DNA from: Planctomycetota bacterium
GTDB lineage: Bacteria > Planctomycetota > Planctomycetia > Pirellulales > Pirellulaceae
Direction: 5' to 3'
DNA: 64,000 nt
Assembly (NCBI GenBank): GCA_014381825.1
Contig: JACNKX010000128.1
Location: 1 to 64,000 of the forward strand
Part shown: one piece after another, positions 18,131-26,242 of the stretch
Numbering within the stretch: the first letter of the stretch is position 1
Layout of the letters: each line of letters begins with the position of its first letter
The notes under the pieces: generated by a model
What the model saw: the letters and a program-made list of their open reading frames with translations, nothing else
What the model was told of the DNA's origin: nothing
The model's database searches: none
Translations under genes and position numbers: made by a program

Positions 18131-20080
18131 TTATGCGTCTTTTACTTCAAACTCGGCGTCAATTGCATCATCATCACCAGCATCGGCTTCAGCTTCGGAA
18201 GCGTCTGCCTCCACACCGCCCTCTTCCGCACTGGCCTCGGCGTTCTCGTAAATCGTTTTACTGAAAGCATGCGAAGCTTGCTCAAGCTCATCGACGGCCG
18301 ATTTGATTGCATCGACATCGTCTTCCTTCGACTTCTCTCGAACCTTTTCAATTGCCTGCTCAAGCGGTGCCTTATCTGACTCTTGAAGCTTGTCGCCCTG
18401 CTCCTTAATCAACTTCTCGAGCTGATAACACAACTGATCGCCTTGATTGCGCAGGCTTGCAAGCTCGACTTTCCGCTTATCTTCTTCTGCGTGGCTTTCA
18501 GCGTCTTCTTGCATACTTGCGATCTCGCTGTCTGACAGGCCAGACGACTGCTCGATCCGCACCGATGCTTCTTTGTTCGTGCCAAGGTCTTTGGCAGAGA
18601 CATTGAGAATACCGTTCTGGTCGATATCAAATTTGACTTCAATCTGCGGCATGCCACGAGGAGCTGGCGGAATTCCTTCGAGCGTAAACTCGCCGAGAAC
18701 GCGGTTATCTTCCGCCATCGCTCGTTCGCCCTGGAAGACTTTCACAGTCACACCGGTCTGATTGTCGGCCGCCGTGCTAAAGACCTTTTTCTTTTCCGCC
18801 GGAATCGTCGTGTTGCGTTCTACCAACGCCGTCATAACACGGCCTTCCGTCTCAATGCCCAACGTCAGGGGAGTCACGTCCAATAACAAGACGTCTTTGC
18901 GATCGCCGGCCAAGACACTGCCTTGAATGGCTGCACCAACTGCGACGACTTCGTCGGGATTGACGCCCTTGTGAGGATCTTTGCCAAAGAATTGCTTCAC
19001 CAACTCTTGAACTTTCGGGATGCGAGTCGAGCCGCCAACAAGGACGACTTCATCGATGTCGCTCGGCGAGAGCTTGGCGTCCTTCAACGCTTGCTCAAGT
19101 GGCCTCTTGCAACGCTCGAAGAGCGAGTCGGTCAATTCCTCGAACGTCGCTCGCGTGATCGTTAATTGAAGATGCCTCGGACCAGACGCATCGGCCGTGA
19201 TGAACGGCAAATTGACGTCCGTCTGTGGCAAGCTGCTCAGCTCTCGTTTCGCCTTCTCGCAAGCTTCCTGAAGACGCTGAAGCGCCATCGTATCTTTTCG
19301 CAGATCGATTCCCTGCTCCTTTTGGAATTCGTCCGCTACGTGGTGGATCAACGCTTCGTCAAAGTCATCGCCACCGAGATGCGTGTCGCCGCTGGTGCTG
19401 ATCACTTGAAACACGCGACCGCCACCGTTACCGTCCTCGTCAACATCGCCAGCGTCCGCGACGGCCAACACCGATACGTCGAACGTCCCACCGCCAAGAT
19501 CGAAGACGACGATCTGTTCGTCTTTCGTCTTGTCCAATCCATAGGCCATCGCGGCCGCGGTCGGTTCGTTGATGATACGAGCCACTTCCAAGCCCGCGAT
19601 CTGGCCTGCATCTTTCGTCGCTTGCCGCTGAGCGTCGTTGAAATACGCAGGCACAGTGATGACGGCCTTGTTGACCTTGTGACCGAGATACGATTCGGCA
19701 GCTTCCTTGAGTTTACGAAGAGTCGTCGCGGAGATTTCTTGTGGTGTGTGTTCTTTGTCGCCGATGCCAACTTTTACATAGTCGGTCGGTCCGCCGACGA
19801 CTTTATAGGGCACCATCTTCTCTTCGCTAGCAACCTCGTCGTGCCTTCGTCCCATAAACCGCTTAATTGAGTAGACCGTCCTCGTTGGGTTCGTAACGGC
19901 CTGACGGCGAGCTGGCTCGCCAACTAGCGTTTCGCCCTTATCGGTGAACGCAACAACGCTCGGAGTGAGTCGATTCCCTTCTGCATTGGGAATGACTTTC
20001 GCCTCCGTACCTTCCATCACGGCAACCACTGAATTGGTCGTGCCGAGATCAATGCCGATGATTTTTTCGCCTTGAGCCAT
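18131..20080 (-). CDS. dnaK: DnaK (Hsp70) chaperone
   Basis: 649 residues. The ATPase domain starts [18 protein letters not shown] and contains [14 protein letters not shown] and [17 protein letters not shown]. The substrate-binding domain with [16 protein letters not shown] follows, then an acidic C-terminus ([13 protein letters not shown]). The ATG follows an AAGGAG site. No grpE or dnaJ is adjacent; clpB follows instead. I looked for a CIRCE inverted repeat upstream and found none, so HrcA control is not supported here. Confidence 0.98.
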   Translation of the reverse strand: MAQGEKIIGIDLGTTNSVVAVMEGTEAKVIPNAEGNRLTPSVVAFTDKGETLVGEPARRQAVTNPTRTVYSIKRFMGRRHDEVASEEKMVPYKVVGGPTDYVKVGIGDKEHTPQEISATTLRKLKEAAESYLGHKVNKAVITVPAYFNDAQRQATKDAGQIAGLEVARIINEPTAAAMAYGLDKTKDEQIVVFDLGGGTFDVSVLAVADAGDVDEDGNGGGRVFQVISTSGDTHLGGDDFDEALIHHVADEFQKEQGIDLRKDTMALQRLQEACEKAKRELSSLPQTDVNLPFITADASGPRHLQLTITRATFEELTDSLFERCKRPLEQALKDAKLSPSDIDEVVLVGGSTRIPKVQELVKQFFGKDPHKGVNPDEVVAVGAAIQGSVLAGDRKDVLLLDVTPLTLGIETEGRVMTALVERNTTIPAEKKKVFSTAADNQTGVTVKVFQGERAMAEDNRVLGEFTLEGIPPAPRGMPQIEVKFDIDQNGILNVSAKDLGTNKEASVRIEQSSGLSDSEIASMQEDAESHAEEDKRKVELASLRNQGDQLCYQLEKLIKEQGDKLQESDKAPLEQAIEKVREKSKEDDVDAIKSAVDELEQASHAFSKTIYENAEASAEEGGVEADASEAEADAGDDDAIDAEFEVKDA

Positions 20081-20503
20081 GAGTTGCTCCTTTGTCTTGA
20101 AGTTCCGTGCCCATTATTCAGTGACCGTCGCGAGAATTGGCAAGCGATCTTTTGTGTTCCAGTTCGTGTCTTAGGCTTCTCATTCCCGGCAAGTGTGGGA
20201 ACGGTTCGAGTTCTAAAAGCAAAGACCGTGCCAGCCGCAGATCGCACTCCCCGAAACACACGTAAATGCATAAATAAAAGAGACTTACAACTCGTTGAAG
20301 AATAATTGAATACGCGAAAGCGGCTACCTGCCTGCCATTTTGGCATCGGACTAACATCAACCGCAATTCTCGGCAAGCTGCAAGGTCATACACGATGCCG
20401 GGGACAAATTGACACGATGGTACACCGTCGTTACAAGGTGGGCAGTATCCGTCGCGAGGCTCGCGAATTCCGGAAATGCGATAGCTCAACAAGGTTTGCG
20501 TAA
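20081..20503. other. 423-bp divergent intergenic region (dnaK/pheA)
   Basis: Holds the divergent promoters of dnaK and pheA. I see an AT-rich patch near 20262-20310 but no consensus sigma-70, sigma-32 or CIRCE element that I can defend. No gene or RNA is supported. Confidence 0.4.
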
Positions 20504-21595
20504 ATGGCCAAAAAGCGATCTACGAAGGCACTAACTCGCGTGCAGCTCACCAAGGAGATCAGCCGCATTGATCGTGAACTCGTCAAACAAATGAACCAAC
20601 GAGCGAAATTCGTGGGCGAAGTCACTAGCCTGACGGATGGAAACGCGGTTGTGGCGCGAAACGACGAGTTACTGCTAGATAGTGTGATTGAATCGGGTCA
20701 GGGACCGCTCGCCGAAGAAGCACTTCGTGCGACCTTTCGAGAACTAACGAGCGCCTGTCGTGCATTGAACAAGCCCGAACGCGTCGCTTATCTCGGGCCA
20801 CTGTATAGCTACAGCTACCTAGCCACGATTGAGCGATTTGGGTCCAGCGCCGATCTGGCTCCGGTCGCTACGATTGCGGCTGTCTTCGAGGAATTAAATC
20901 GGGGGCACGCGGATTTTGGCGTCGTTCCGTTGGAGAATTCGACGGACGGTCGAGTGGTCGATACGCTCGGCATGTTTGCTCGGATGCCCGTCCGTATCTG
21001 TGGCGAAGTCCAGTTGCGAATTCACCACAATCTGTTGGCGAAATGCCCTCGCGACGAAATAAAGGAGGTCTACAGCAAACCGCAAGCGCTGTCCCAGTGT
21101 CGCGACTGGCTGGCGAAACACCTCCCAGCGGCGAGTACTGTCGAAATGACTAGCACTGCGACCGCGGCGCAACTTGCTGCTGAAAAGCCAGGCGCGGCAG
21201 CGGTCGCTAGCCGATTGGCCGCCACGAACTATGGGCTTGATCTCGTCGCGGAAAACATCGAGGACAATCAGCACAATGTAACTCGGTTCGCCGTAATCGG
21301 GGGAGATGTTGCTCCGAGGACGGGCAATGATAAGACAGCCGTCATGTTCGAGATCCCCCATCAGCCCGGTTCTCTATCTGATGTTATGGCGATTTTCAAA
21401 CGAGAAATGTTGAATATGACATGGATCGAGTCCTTTCCGATGGCGGGCGGCAACAGCGAATACGTGTTTTTTATCGAAATGGAAGGGCACCAAACCGACG
21501 CCAAGATTGAGCGAGCATTGCGGTTACTCGCTAAGAAGACGGTCCGCTTGGAAATCCTGGGGTCCTACGCGACGGCAGAGCCAATCGGCTGGTAG
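20504..21595 (+). CDS. pheA: bifunctional chorismate mutase / prephenate dehydratase
   Basis: 363 residues. The AroQ-type chorismate mutase helix bundle (about 1-90: ISRIDRELVKQMNQRAKFVGEV) is followed by prephenate dehydratase (about 93-270: VAYLGPLYSYSYLA, FGVVPLENSTDGRVVDTL, and NVTRFAVIG with the catalytic Thr-Arg-Phe). A C-terminal ACT domain (KTAVMFEIPHQPGSLSDVMAIF, with TWIESFP as Phe-binding loop) would give feedback inhibition. The last codon and stop (TGG TAG) are supplied by the inserted IS end at 21591. Without the insertion the frame would end GGC-TGA one residue earlier, so the enzyme is functionally intact. Confidence 0.95.
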   Translation: MAKKRSTKALTRVQLTKEISRIDRELVKQMNQRAKFVGEVTSLTDGNAVVARNDELLLDSVIESGQGPLAEEALRATFRELTSACRALNKPERVAYLGPLYSYSYLATIERFGSSADLAPVATIAAVFEELNRGHADFGVVPLENSTDGRVVDTLGMFARMPVRICGEVQLRIHHNLLAKCPRDEIKEVYSKPQALSQCRDWLAKHLPAASTVEMTSTATAAQLAAEKPGAAAVASRLAATNYGLDLVAENIEDNQHNVTRFAVIGGDVAPRTGNDKTAVMFEIPHQPGSLSDVMAIFKREMLNMTWIESFPMAGGNSEYVFFIEMEGHQTDAKIERALRLLAKKTVRLEILGSYATAEPIGW

Positions 21596-21613
21596 TGTCT
21601 TAATCTTGAGGGG
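21591..21613 (+). repeat. left terminal inverted repeat of the IS element
   Basis: 23 bp. Matches the complement of the right end except at two adjacent positions (TC here against AG). Its fourth to sixth positions... namely bases 21593-21595, TAG, now serve as the pheA stop codon. Confidence 0.9.
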
Positions 21614-21670
21614 CGCGGCAGGCGGTTTCTGAACGAAGGCGATAATCGCACAACTCTAGTGAAGTGGCGG

Positions 21671-21889
21671 CTATCTGGAGACAATATCTTGAAATCCTTC
21701 GCGCGCGCGGTCGAGCCCCTCTTGCGCCTTTGTGCCTCCATAACCGACTGCCACGCCTCGCAGGCCATGAGCGAACAACAGAGTTCCGAGCATACCACCA
21801 CCCAATGCTGTCGTGACACCCATTGCGACTTGACATCCACCTGCTAATACCTTGCCGCCACCGATTAGTATTCTTCCTGTCCGCTCCAT
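21671..21889 (-). CDS. small Gly-rich membrane protein (IS passenger)
   Basis: A 72-residue gene with AAGGAG placed 9 nt before the ATG at 21889, which is the main evidence that it is real. The product, MERTGRILIGGGKVLAGG and onward, has two hydrophobic stretches rich in Gly and Ala (VAMGVTTALGGGMLGTLLFA) and a charged tail (AQEGLDRAREGF). It could be a small inner-membrane protein of the glycine-zipper sort. It points outward toward the left IS end, opposite to the other passengers. I do not recognise a family. Confidence 0.55.
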   Translation of the reverse strand: MERTGRILIGGGKVLAGGCQVAMGVTTALGGGMLGTLLFAHGLRGVAVGYGGTKAQEGLDRAREGFQDIVSR

Positions 21890-22135
21890 TTTTCTCAACT
21901 CCTTAAGAATAGCCAGAGGCGAAGTACAGCGGGTACTTGGTGTCGCGCACCTGCTGGGCATGGGGGCAGTGTAGCACGACGGAACGGACGTTGATCTTAA
22001 ACTCAATCCGGTTCGCTGGTGACTAACGACGCTCTTCGAGATTTTCTCGACAATACCCGAACCAGAAAGATGATTTTAGGATCAACTATTATTCACGAAA
22101 CGCCGATATTGTAGTGCCTCAAGTGCATAGCATGA

Positions 22136-22164
22136 TTGCGTTTGCGAAAAGACAGTGCTATACT
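22136..22164 (+). promoter_or_regulatory. sigma-70-type promoter for the passenger operon
   Basis: -35 TTGCGT (22136-22141), 17-bp spacer, -10 TATACT (22159-22164). It lies about 215 bp upstream of the DUF6941 gene in a 491-bp stretch (21890-22380) that otherwise holds no gene I can support. Confidence 0.5.
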
Positions 22165-22380
22165 GCAATAAGCGTTAAGGCGTTTTCTCACAGTCGGTTA
22201 AGATGCCAAGGCGCGTATTGACGTTGTAAATACAAGTCACTACGATTCGTTAGTCAATAGCTACAGGCAAGGATGCCGGGGAACGTAGGACGATCCCGCA
22301 ATAGGGAGTATGGCGGTCGATTTTCCAGGAAGTCGGCTTTTCTTTTGCGCGGTCGTGAAAATTGCTGGTGGCAAAAGTAA

Positions 22381-22803
22381 ATGGAAAGTGGAGTCTCACA
22401 ACCTGCGTGCAAGGCCCTTCTTCTCTGCGAAAAAACAATCATTGAAGCCGGGTCTGGCGACATCAGCCTGATCAATATCATTGACCACATCCCAGTTTTG
22501 GAATTCCCAGGACACACACAGCCAGTCGAAGCATTTTTGCAATTTACAGACGCCGAAGGGCGATATGAAGTTGTCGTCGAAGTACGCGATTGCGAAGATG
22601 ATGAGGTGTTGGCAAGAGCCGTTGGTGCGGGAATAGAAATACCCGAGAGACACGCAACATGCAACATTTTGATTCCAGTTCCGTCACTGAAAATCCAGCA
22701 TTCTGGTCTCTATGACTTTGTCGTATTAGCAAACGGAATAGAAATTCAACGACAGCAGTTCGCTGTGGTCGCTATCGACGACGAGGAGTGTGAAGATGAG
22801 TAG
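22381..22803 (+). CDS. DUF6941 family protein (IS passenger)
   Basis: 140 residues. The start ACKALLLCEKTIIEAGSGDISLINIIDHI, then LQFTDAEGRYEVVVEVRDCEDDEVLARA and SGLYDFVVLANGIEIQRQQFAV, follow the pattern of DUF6941, a small all-beta protein family of unknown role. It looks complete and lacks a signal peptide. The last codons overlap the start of the next gene, so it is first in a three-gene unit with the toxin-antitoxin-like pair. Confidence 0.7.
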   Translation: MESGVSQPACKALLLCEKTIIEAGSGDISLINIIDHIPVLEFPGHTQPVEAFLQFTDAEGRYEVVVEVRDCEDDEVLARAVGAGIEIPERHATCNILIPVPSLKIQHSGLYDFVVLANGIEIQRQQFAVVAIDDEECEDE

Positions 22804-23023
22804 TGTCAAGATTCTCCCTAATTTAAGAAACAGCAGGATCACATCAGAGCAAGCTCGGAACTTTAAGCCTCGCGGTGTATTCATTCTAAATATGGAAGTG
22901 ATAGAACGATCGAAGGCATCGATCGACGATAAGATCGCAGCGGTAAGTCTTGACAATGCTGCGCTCAAAGAACTTGCAAAGCAGCACCCAGCCCCCGATG
23001 AATGGTACGCCGAAGAGGATTGA
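22796..23023 (+). CDS. small antitoxin-like protein upstream of a MazF/PemK-type toxin
   Basis: 75 residues (MSSVKILPNLRNSRITSEQARNF at the start). The ATG at 22796 is chosen because a GAGGAG site precedes it by about 8 nt; a GTG at 22790 is also in frame. No DNA-binding fold is obvious, and the acidic C-terminus (PDEWYAEED) is typical of antitoxin tails. Size, overlap with the DUF6941 gene and position 21 bp before the toxin gene suggest the antitoxin. This is assignment by context only. Confidence 0.5.
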   Translation: MSSVKILPNLRNSRITSEQARNFKPRGVFILNMEVIERSKASIDDKIAAVSLDNAALKELAKQHPAPDEWYAEED

Positions 23024-23044
23024 TTATCGGGTCAAGGGGTAATC

Positions 23045-23392
23045 ATGCCAAAGCAAGGCGACATCGTTCGCGTCAATATCCTTGATCCCAATGGCAAGAA
23101 CCCGAAGAACCGCAGGGCCGTCATACTGACCACGTCTGAAGAGATTGATCCTGACGGAGATATCGTCGTAGCGGCAATCTCGACCAAGTTTGATCCGAAT
23201 AGGATTCCGTCAGAGTACGTCCAAATACCCTGGGACAGAAACGGTCATCAGTATACTACGCTCACAGAGCCCAGCGTGGTTAAGTGCAACTGGCTTCGTG
23301 TCGTTGCTGCCAAGTCTGTCATTGCAGCAGGCCGCTTGCCGGGTAAGTATCTTTATAGTGTCCTGAAAGTCGTGGCGAACCTCAAAGAATAA
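23045..23392 (+). CDS. PemK/MazF-like toxin
   Basis: 115 residues with the family layout. PKQGDIVRVNI opens the SH3-like barrel, RRAVILTTSEE and DIVVAAISTKF are core strands, and TEPSVVKCNWLRVVAAKSVI is the block before the C-terminal helix. Family members are sequence-specific mRNA endoribonucleases. The usual G-D-I-V-x-V core is present; the active-site Arg and Ser/Thr are plausible but not certain by eye. An AAGGGG site precedes the ATG. Sitting inside an IS, it could act as an addiction module. Confidence 0.7.
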   Translation: MPKQGDIVRVNILDPNGKNPKNRRAVILTTSEEIDPDGDIVVAAISTKFDPNRIPSEYVQIPWDRNGHQYTTLTEPSVVKCNWLRVVAAKSVIAAGRLPGKYLYSVLKVVANLKE

Positions 23393-23431
23393 ATCGCGTC
23401 CTAACAGACGACTGCCTCCGCTTGTGTCTAT

Positions 23432-23529
23432 GTTACCCGGAGAGCAGCCCGCAGTTTGGCACTGCATTCGCCTTATAAGCGACGCTAGGGAGTCCACACC
23501 AGGACTGGGTTCGATTCCCCTTCTCTCCG
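23432..23529 (+). tRNA. tRNA-like sequence (possible tRNA-Ile UAU or degenerate tRNA)
   Basis: A 7-bp acceptor-like stem (CGGAGAG with CTCTCCG) encloses three arms: a D-arm-like hairpin with GG in its loop; an anticodon-like arm with loop CTTATAA, which would give anticodon UAU; and an extra 5-bp arm (AGTCC/GGACT). The extra arm is followed by GGGTTCGATTCCC, a convincing T-loop. The T stem has mismatches beyond three pairs and the spacing before the D-arm is too long, so it may be non-functional. No CCA is encoded. The ends are approximate. Confidence 0.35.
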
Positions 23530-23530
23530 C

Positions 23531-23713
23531 TTAGCGTTTCACCTTGCGCTTCGCAGCTTCAATGATGATCTTGCGCGCCCACGTCGACACCTTGCCATCA
23601 CCAACGGCACGCTTGACCAGTTCATGCTCCGCATCGGTAAGGTTCAACATGAAAGCCGGTTTTACCTTCTCGGAATCATCCTTTGGAGGGCGACCACGTT
23701 TCTTTTTAGCCAT
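23531..23713 (-). CDS. small RHH-like DNA-binding protein (IS passenger)
   Basis: 60 residues. An AT-hook-like KKKRGRPPKDD opens the protein. AFMLNLTDAEHELVKRAVGDGKVSTWARKIIIEAAKRK follows, with the strand-helix-helix pattern of ribbon-helix-helix regulators such as Arc/MobC-like proteins. The ATG at 23713 has no clear ribosome site. It is transcribed toward the toxin gene, convergent with it. Two inverted copies of an AT-rich motif lie just upstream, as expected for an autoregulator. The function is inferred from fold-like pattern only. Confidence 0.6.
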   Translation of the reverse strand: MAKKKRGRPPKDDSEKVKPAFMLNLTDAEHELVKRAVGDGKVSTWARKIIIEAAKRKVKR

Positions 23714-23780
23714 GATAAAATATATCAAAAAAACATCGAATAGAGACTTGAACACGACGAATAAAATGATATATTAAATG
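23714..23780. promoter_or_regulatory. AT-rich inverted motif pair, candidate operator/promoter of the RHH gene
   Basis: ATAAAATATATCA at 23714-23726 is mirrored by TGATATATTAAAT near 23767-23779 on the same strand. The pair is AT-rich against its surroundings and lies immediately before the RHH gene start. An autorepressor site is inference. Confidence 0.4.
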
Positions 23781-23803
23781 CGTCGAGTGTCAAGCTCATT
23801 CGA

Positions 23804-23841
23804 CGAAAAAACCCGGAAGGTGCTGAAACACCAACCGGGTC
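23804..23841 (-). terminator. intrinsic terminator (minus strand), between RHH gene and transposase gene
   Basis: Hairpin with arms ACCCGG/CCGGGT (23811-23816, 23835-23840) and inner GGTG/CACC. It is followed on the minus strand by six T. It would stop antisense transcription arriving from the transposase side. Confidence 0.6.
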
Positions 23842-23917
23842 AAGACAAACCGGCGAATCGCCAGAGTGCCCTAGCAACATTCATTCTAGCGAATCGCCCC
23901 TGAGACGGGAAGATTCG

Positions 23918-24958
23918 ATGATAGCCCCAACATGCCAGCACAAGAGAAAGACGAGCAAAGGCAAGGATCGGAAGGGCCAGCAGCGGTGGAAGTGCAAGGA
24001 CTGCGGTGTTTGCTTCACGGATTACCACCCAAAGCCATTGGGCGACATGCAAGTCAACGTCGATAAAGCTAAGCTCGCCTTGCGGATGCTCACCGAAGGC
24101 ATGTCAATTCGTGCGACTGAACGGACCACCGGCATTAACCGCAACACACTTTGCAAACTGGTTGTCTTGTTCGGGACGGCTTGCCGTCGATTCCTTGATG
24201 ACCGAATGCACACGCTCAAATTGACACACCTTCAATTCGATGAGCAGTGGACCTTCGTGGGAAAGAAGCAAGCTCGGTTGACCATCGAAGAGAAAGCCAC
24301 TTGCCACGACATTGGTGACGTTTACTTGTGGACGTGCATCGATGAACAAACCAAGTTGATGCCGAGCTTCCTGATCGGGAAGCGATCCGCAGACAACGCT
24401 CGTCGCTTTCTCTCGGACGTGTCCAAGCGACTGGCCAAGCCAGCTCCACACACCAGTGACGCGCACGCTTTCGCGAAAGGCGGATACCGAGCCATCGTTC
24501 AAATCTCGACAGACGGTTGGGCTGGATATCCCGAGGCCGTCGATCTGGCTTTTGGCCCCTACGCCAAATACGGAACGATAATCAAAGAGTACCGCAACGC
24601 CAGCATGAACTACACACCGTCCGAAATGGTCGGCACGAAGCGGGAAGGCATACGCGGCATAGACCGTCGCTCGCTACGAACGATATGCACCAGCCACGTC
24701 GAGCGACTGAACGGCACGCAACGTGTCTTCATGAAGCGGTTGAACCGGCTGACGCTGTGCTTCTCAAAGAAACTGGAGAACCTCGAAGCGGCATTCGGCA
24801 TGTTCGCGGCCTACTACAACTATTGCTGGCAGACCCGGAAGCCCGGCAAGTCTGGCGAGAAACGACCCAGCGCGGCTATAATGGCGAAACTGACGAGCCA
24901 CGTTTGGAGCTTTGACGAGCTGTTCGACGAGGTTCTAAAAGTCTCCCCTCAACTTTAA
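23918..24958 (+). CDS. IS1-family-like transposase
   Basis: 346 residues. The N-terminal zinc ribbon (CQHKRKTSKGKDRKGQQRWKCKDCG) is followed by a helix-turn-helix (MLTEGMSIRATERTTGINRNTLCKLV). The catalytic domain begins LQFDEQWTFVGKK (first Asp), has ISTDGWAGYPEAV (second Asp) and ends with TSHVERLNGTQRVFMKRLNRLT (Glu). The last block, FSKKLENLEAAFGMFAAYYNYCW, is characteristic of transposases annotated as IS1 family. It is a single frame without the InsA/InsB frameshift of classical IS1. The stop lies within the right inverted repeat. All catalytic residues are present, so it may be active. Confidence 0.9.
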   Translation: MIAPTCQHKRKTSKGKDRKGQQRWKCKDCGVCFTDYHPKPLGDMQVNVDKAKLALRMLTEGMSIRATERTTGINRNTLCKLVVLFGTACRRFLDDRMHTLKLTHLQFDEQWTFVGKKQARLTIEEKATCHDIGDVYLWTCIDEQTKLMPSFLIGKRSADNARRFLSDVSKRLAKPAPHTSDAHAFAKGGYRAIVQISTDGWAGYPEAVDLAFGPYAKYGTIIKEYRNASMNYTPSEMVGTKREGIRGIDRRSLRTICTSHVERLNGTQRVFMKRLNRLTLCFSKKLENLEAAFGMFAAYYNYCWQTRKPGKSGEKRPSAAIMAKLTSHVWSFDELFDEVLKVSPQL

Positions 24959-24967
24959 GACACTACC
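24945..24967 (-). repeat. right terminal inverted repeat of the IS element
   Basis: 23 bp, complementary to the left end at 21 positions. It is directly followed by the second copy of the target duplication (24968-24975). Confidence 0.9.
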
Positions 24968-24982
24968 AATCGGCTGATGTGG

Positions 24983-25011
24983 TTGACACAATGTTCGCCC
25001 ATTTCTACGAT
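24983..25011 (+). promoter_or_regulatory. sigma-70 promoter of the rpmF-fab operon
   Basis: -35 TTGACA (24983-24988), exact consensus; 17-bp spacer; -10 TACGAT (25006-25011). It lies 7 bp after the IS target duplication and 72 bp before rpmF. It is the best promoter match I found in the window. Confidence 0.7.
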
Positions 25012-25083
25012 GAGGTGCTTTCCACCCAAACCGTTATCCCGTAAGGGAATCAGTTACATTCGCCAGTCCCAAGAGGCACTCCA

Positions 25084-25272
25084 ATGGCGGTTCCAAAGAG
25101 AAAGCATTCCAATTCTCGCACCGGCAAGCGTCGCTCGCATGATGCGCTGAAGCCGAAGCAGCTGACATTCTGTCCAAAATGCAGTGGTGCGCTGCCCACT
25201 CATGTCATTTGCCCAACTTGCGGCTATTACATGGGCCGAACCGTGGTCGAGTCGGATGAGGCCGCGTCTTGA
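25084..25272 (+). CDS. rpmF: 50S ribosomal protein L32
   Basis: 62 residues beginning MAVPKRKHSNSRTGKRRSHDAL, the invariant L32 start. A zinc-binding CPKC ... CPTC motif follows, identifying the zinc-ribbon (C+) form. It heads the fatty-acid operon, as in many bacteria, and its stop codon overlaps the TTG start of fabD by 3 bases. Confidence 0.97.
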   Translation: MAVPKRKHSNSRTGKRRSHDALKPKQLTFCPKCSGALPTHVICPTCGYYMGRTVVESDEAAS

Positions 25273-26177
25273 GTAAGGTCGCGTTCCTCTTCCCAGGCCA
25301 AGGTGCTCAGTCTGTCGGGATGGGACGGGAAGCTTGCGACAAGCTTCCAGCCGCTCGCGAACTGTTTGATTGCGCGAAAGACATCCTCGGATACGACTTG
25401 GCAGCGCTTTGCTTCGATGGGCCAGCTGAAAGACTGGACTCGACGGTGTACAGCCAGCCTGCGCTATTCGTATGTGGACTGGCTGGGCTCGAACTTCTGA
25501 AAGAGGCATCCCGTGACGTAGTCGATTCGGTTGCGGCTACGGCGGGCCTAAGTCTCGGCGAGTACACATCGCTTGTCTTTGCCGGAGCATTAGATTTTGA
25601 ATCTGGGCTGCGCGTCGTGAAGACGCGAGGCGAAGCCATGCAAGCAGCCGCTGACGCGACGACGAGCGGAATGGTAAGCCTGCTTGGAATGGAGCCAGAC
25701 GCGATCGAAAAAGTTTGTGACGAAGCACGAGGCGATGGCATCTTACAGATCGCCAATTATTTGTGTCCCGGAAACATCGTGGTATCCGGGAATCAAGACG
25801 CTTGTGATCGTGTCGCCGAGTTAGCCGTTGAAGCCGGCGCGATGAAAGCAATACCGCTGGCGGTTGCCGGCGCATTCCACACACCAATCATGCAATCGGC
25901 CGTCGAACAACTCACTGAAGCGCTGGCTGTCGCCACAGTTTCTGCTCCGAGAATCCCCGTGATCTCAAACGTCGATGCACAACCGCACAATGATCCGGAA
26001 GAGATTCGGTCGCTGTTGGTGCAACAAGTCGTATCGCCCGTGCGGTGGGAAGATTCGATGCGTCATTTGCTCGGTGAAGGCTTCGATTTGTTTTATGAAG
26101 TAGGTCCGGGGCGCGTATTACGAGGCCTCATGAAACGCATCAACCGTAAGACAGCGTGCGAAGGTGTCACGGTCTAG
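25269..26177 (+). CDS. fabD: malonyl-CoA:ACP transacylase
   Basis: 302 residues from a TTG start coupled to the rpmF stop. VAFLFPGQGAQSVGMG is the oxyanion-hole block and GLSLGEYTSLVFAGAL carries the nucleophile Ser95; the usual His of GHSLGEY is Leu/Gly here. GAFHTPIMQSA supplies the catalytic His near 204. The enzyme loads malonyl groups onto ACP for chain elongation in the cytoplasm. It is followed 65 bp later by fabG. Confidence 0.95.
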   Translation: MSKVAFLFPGQGAQSVGMGREACDKLPAARELFDCAKDILGYDLAALCFDGPAERLDSTVYSQPALFVCGLAGLELLKEASRDVVDSVAATAGLSLGEYTSLVFAGALDFESGLRVVKTRGEAMQAAADATTSGMVSLLGMEPDAIEKVCDEARGDGILQIANYLCPGNIVVSGNQDACDRVAELAVEAGAMKAIPLAVAGAFHTPIMQSAVEQLTEALAVATVSAPRIPVISNVDAQPHNDPEEIRSLLVQQVVSPVRWEDSMRHLLGEGFDLFYEVGPGRVLRGLMKRINRKTACEGVTV

Positions 26178-26242
26178 CGTCATATTTTGGTGTCACCGCC
26201 TTACGCTACACCAAGCGAGAAGAATGAAAGGTAAATAGCAAC

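Larger units (their letters stand above)
21591..24967 (+). mobile_element. complete 3377-bp IS1-like element with passenger genes
   Basis: Both ends are GGTAGTGTCTTAA-type inverted repeats (21591-21613 and 24945-24967, 21 of 23 positions matching). They are flanked by an exact 8-bp duplication AATCGGCT at 21583-21590 and 24968-24975. The transposase lies at the right end and its stop codon falls inside the right repeat. The rest, about 2.3 kb, carries a 72-residue membrane protein gene, a DUF6941 gene, a toxin-antitoxin-like pair, a tRNA-like sequence and a small RHH-like regulator. Eight-bp duplications fit IS1 and IS1595 families. Carrying passenger genes makes it a transporter-type IS rather than a minimal one. 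Confidence 0.9.

Noticed and set aside
19166-19870. Long plus-strand frame opposite dnaK
   Set aside because: Antisense shadow of the highly conserved dnaK frame.
20081-20503. CIRCE element or heat-shock promoter before dnaK
   Set aside because: No TTAGCACTC-type inverted repeat and no clear sigma-32 pair found on inspection.
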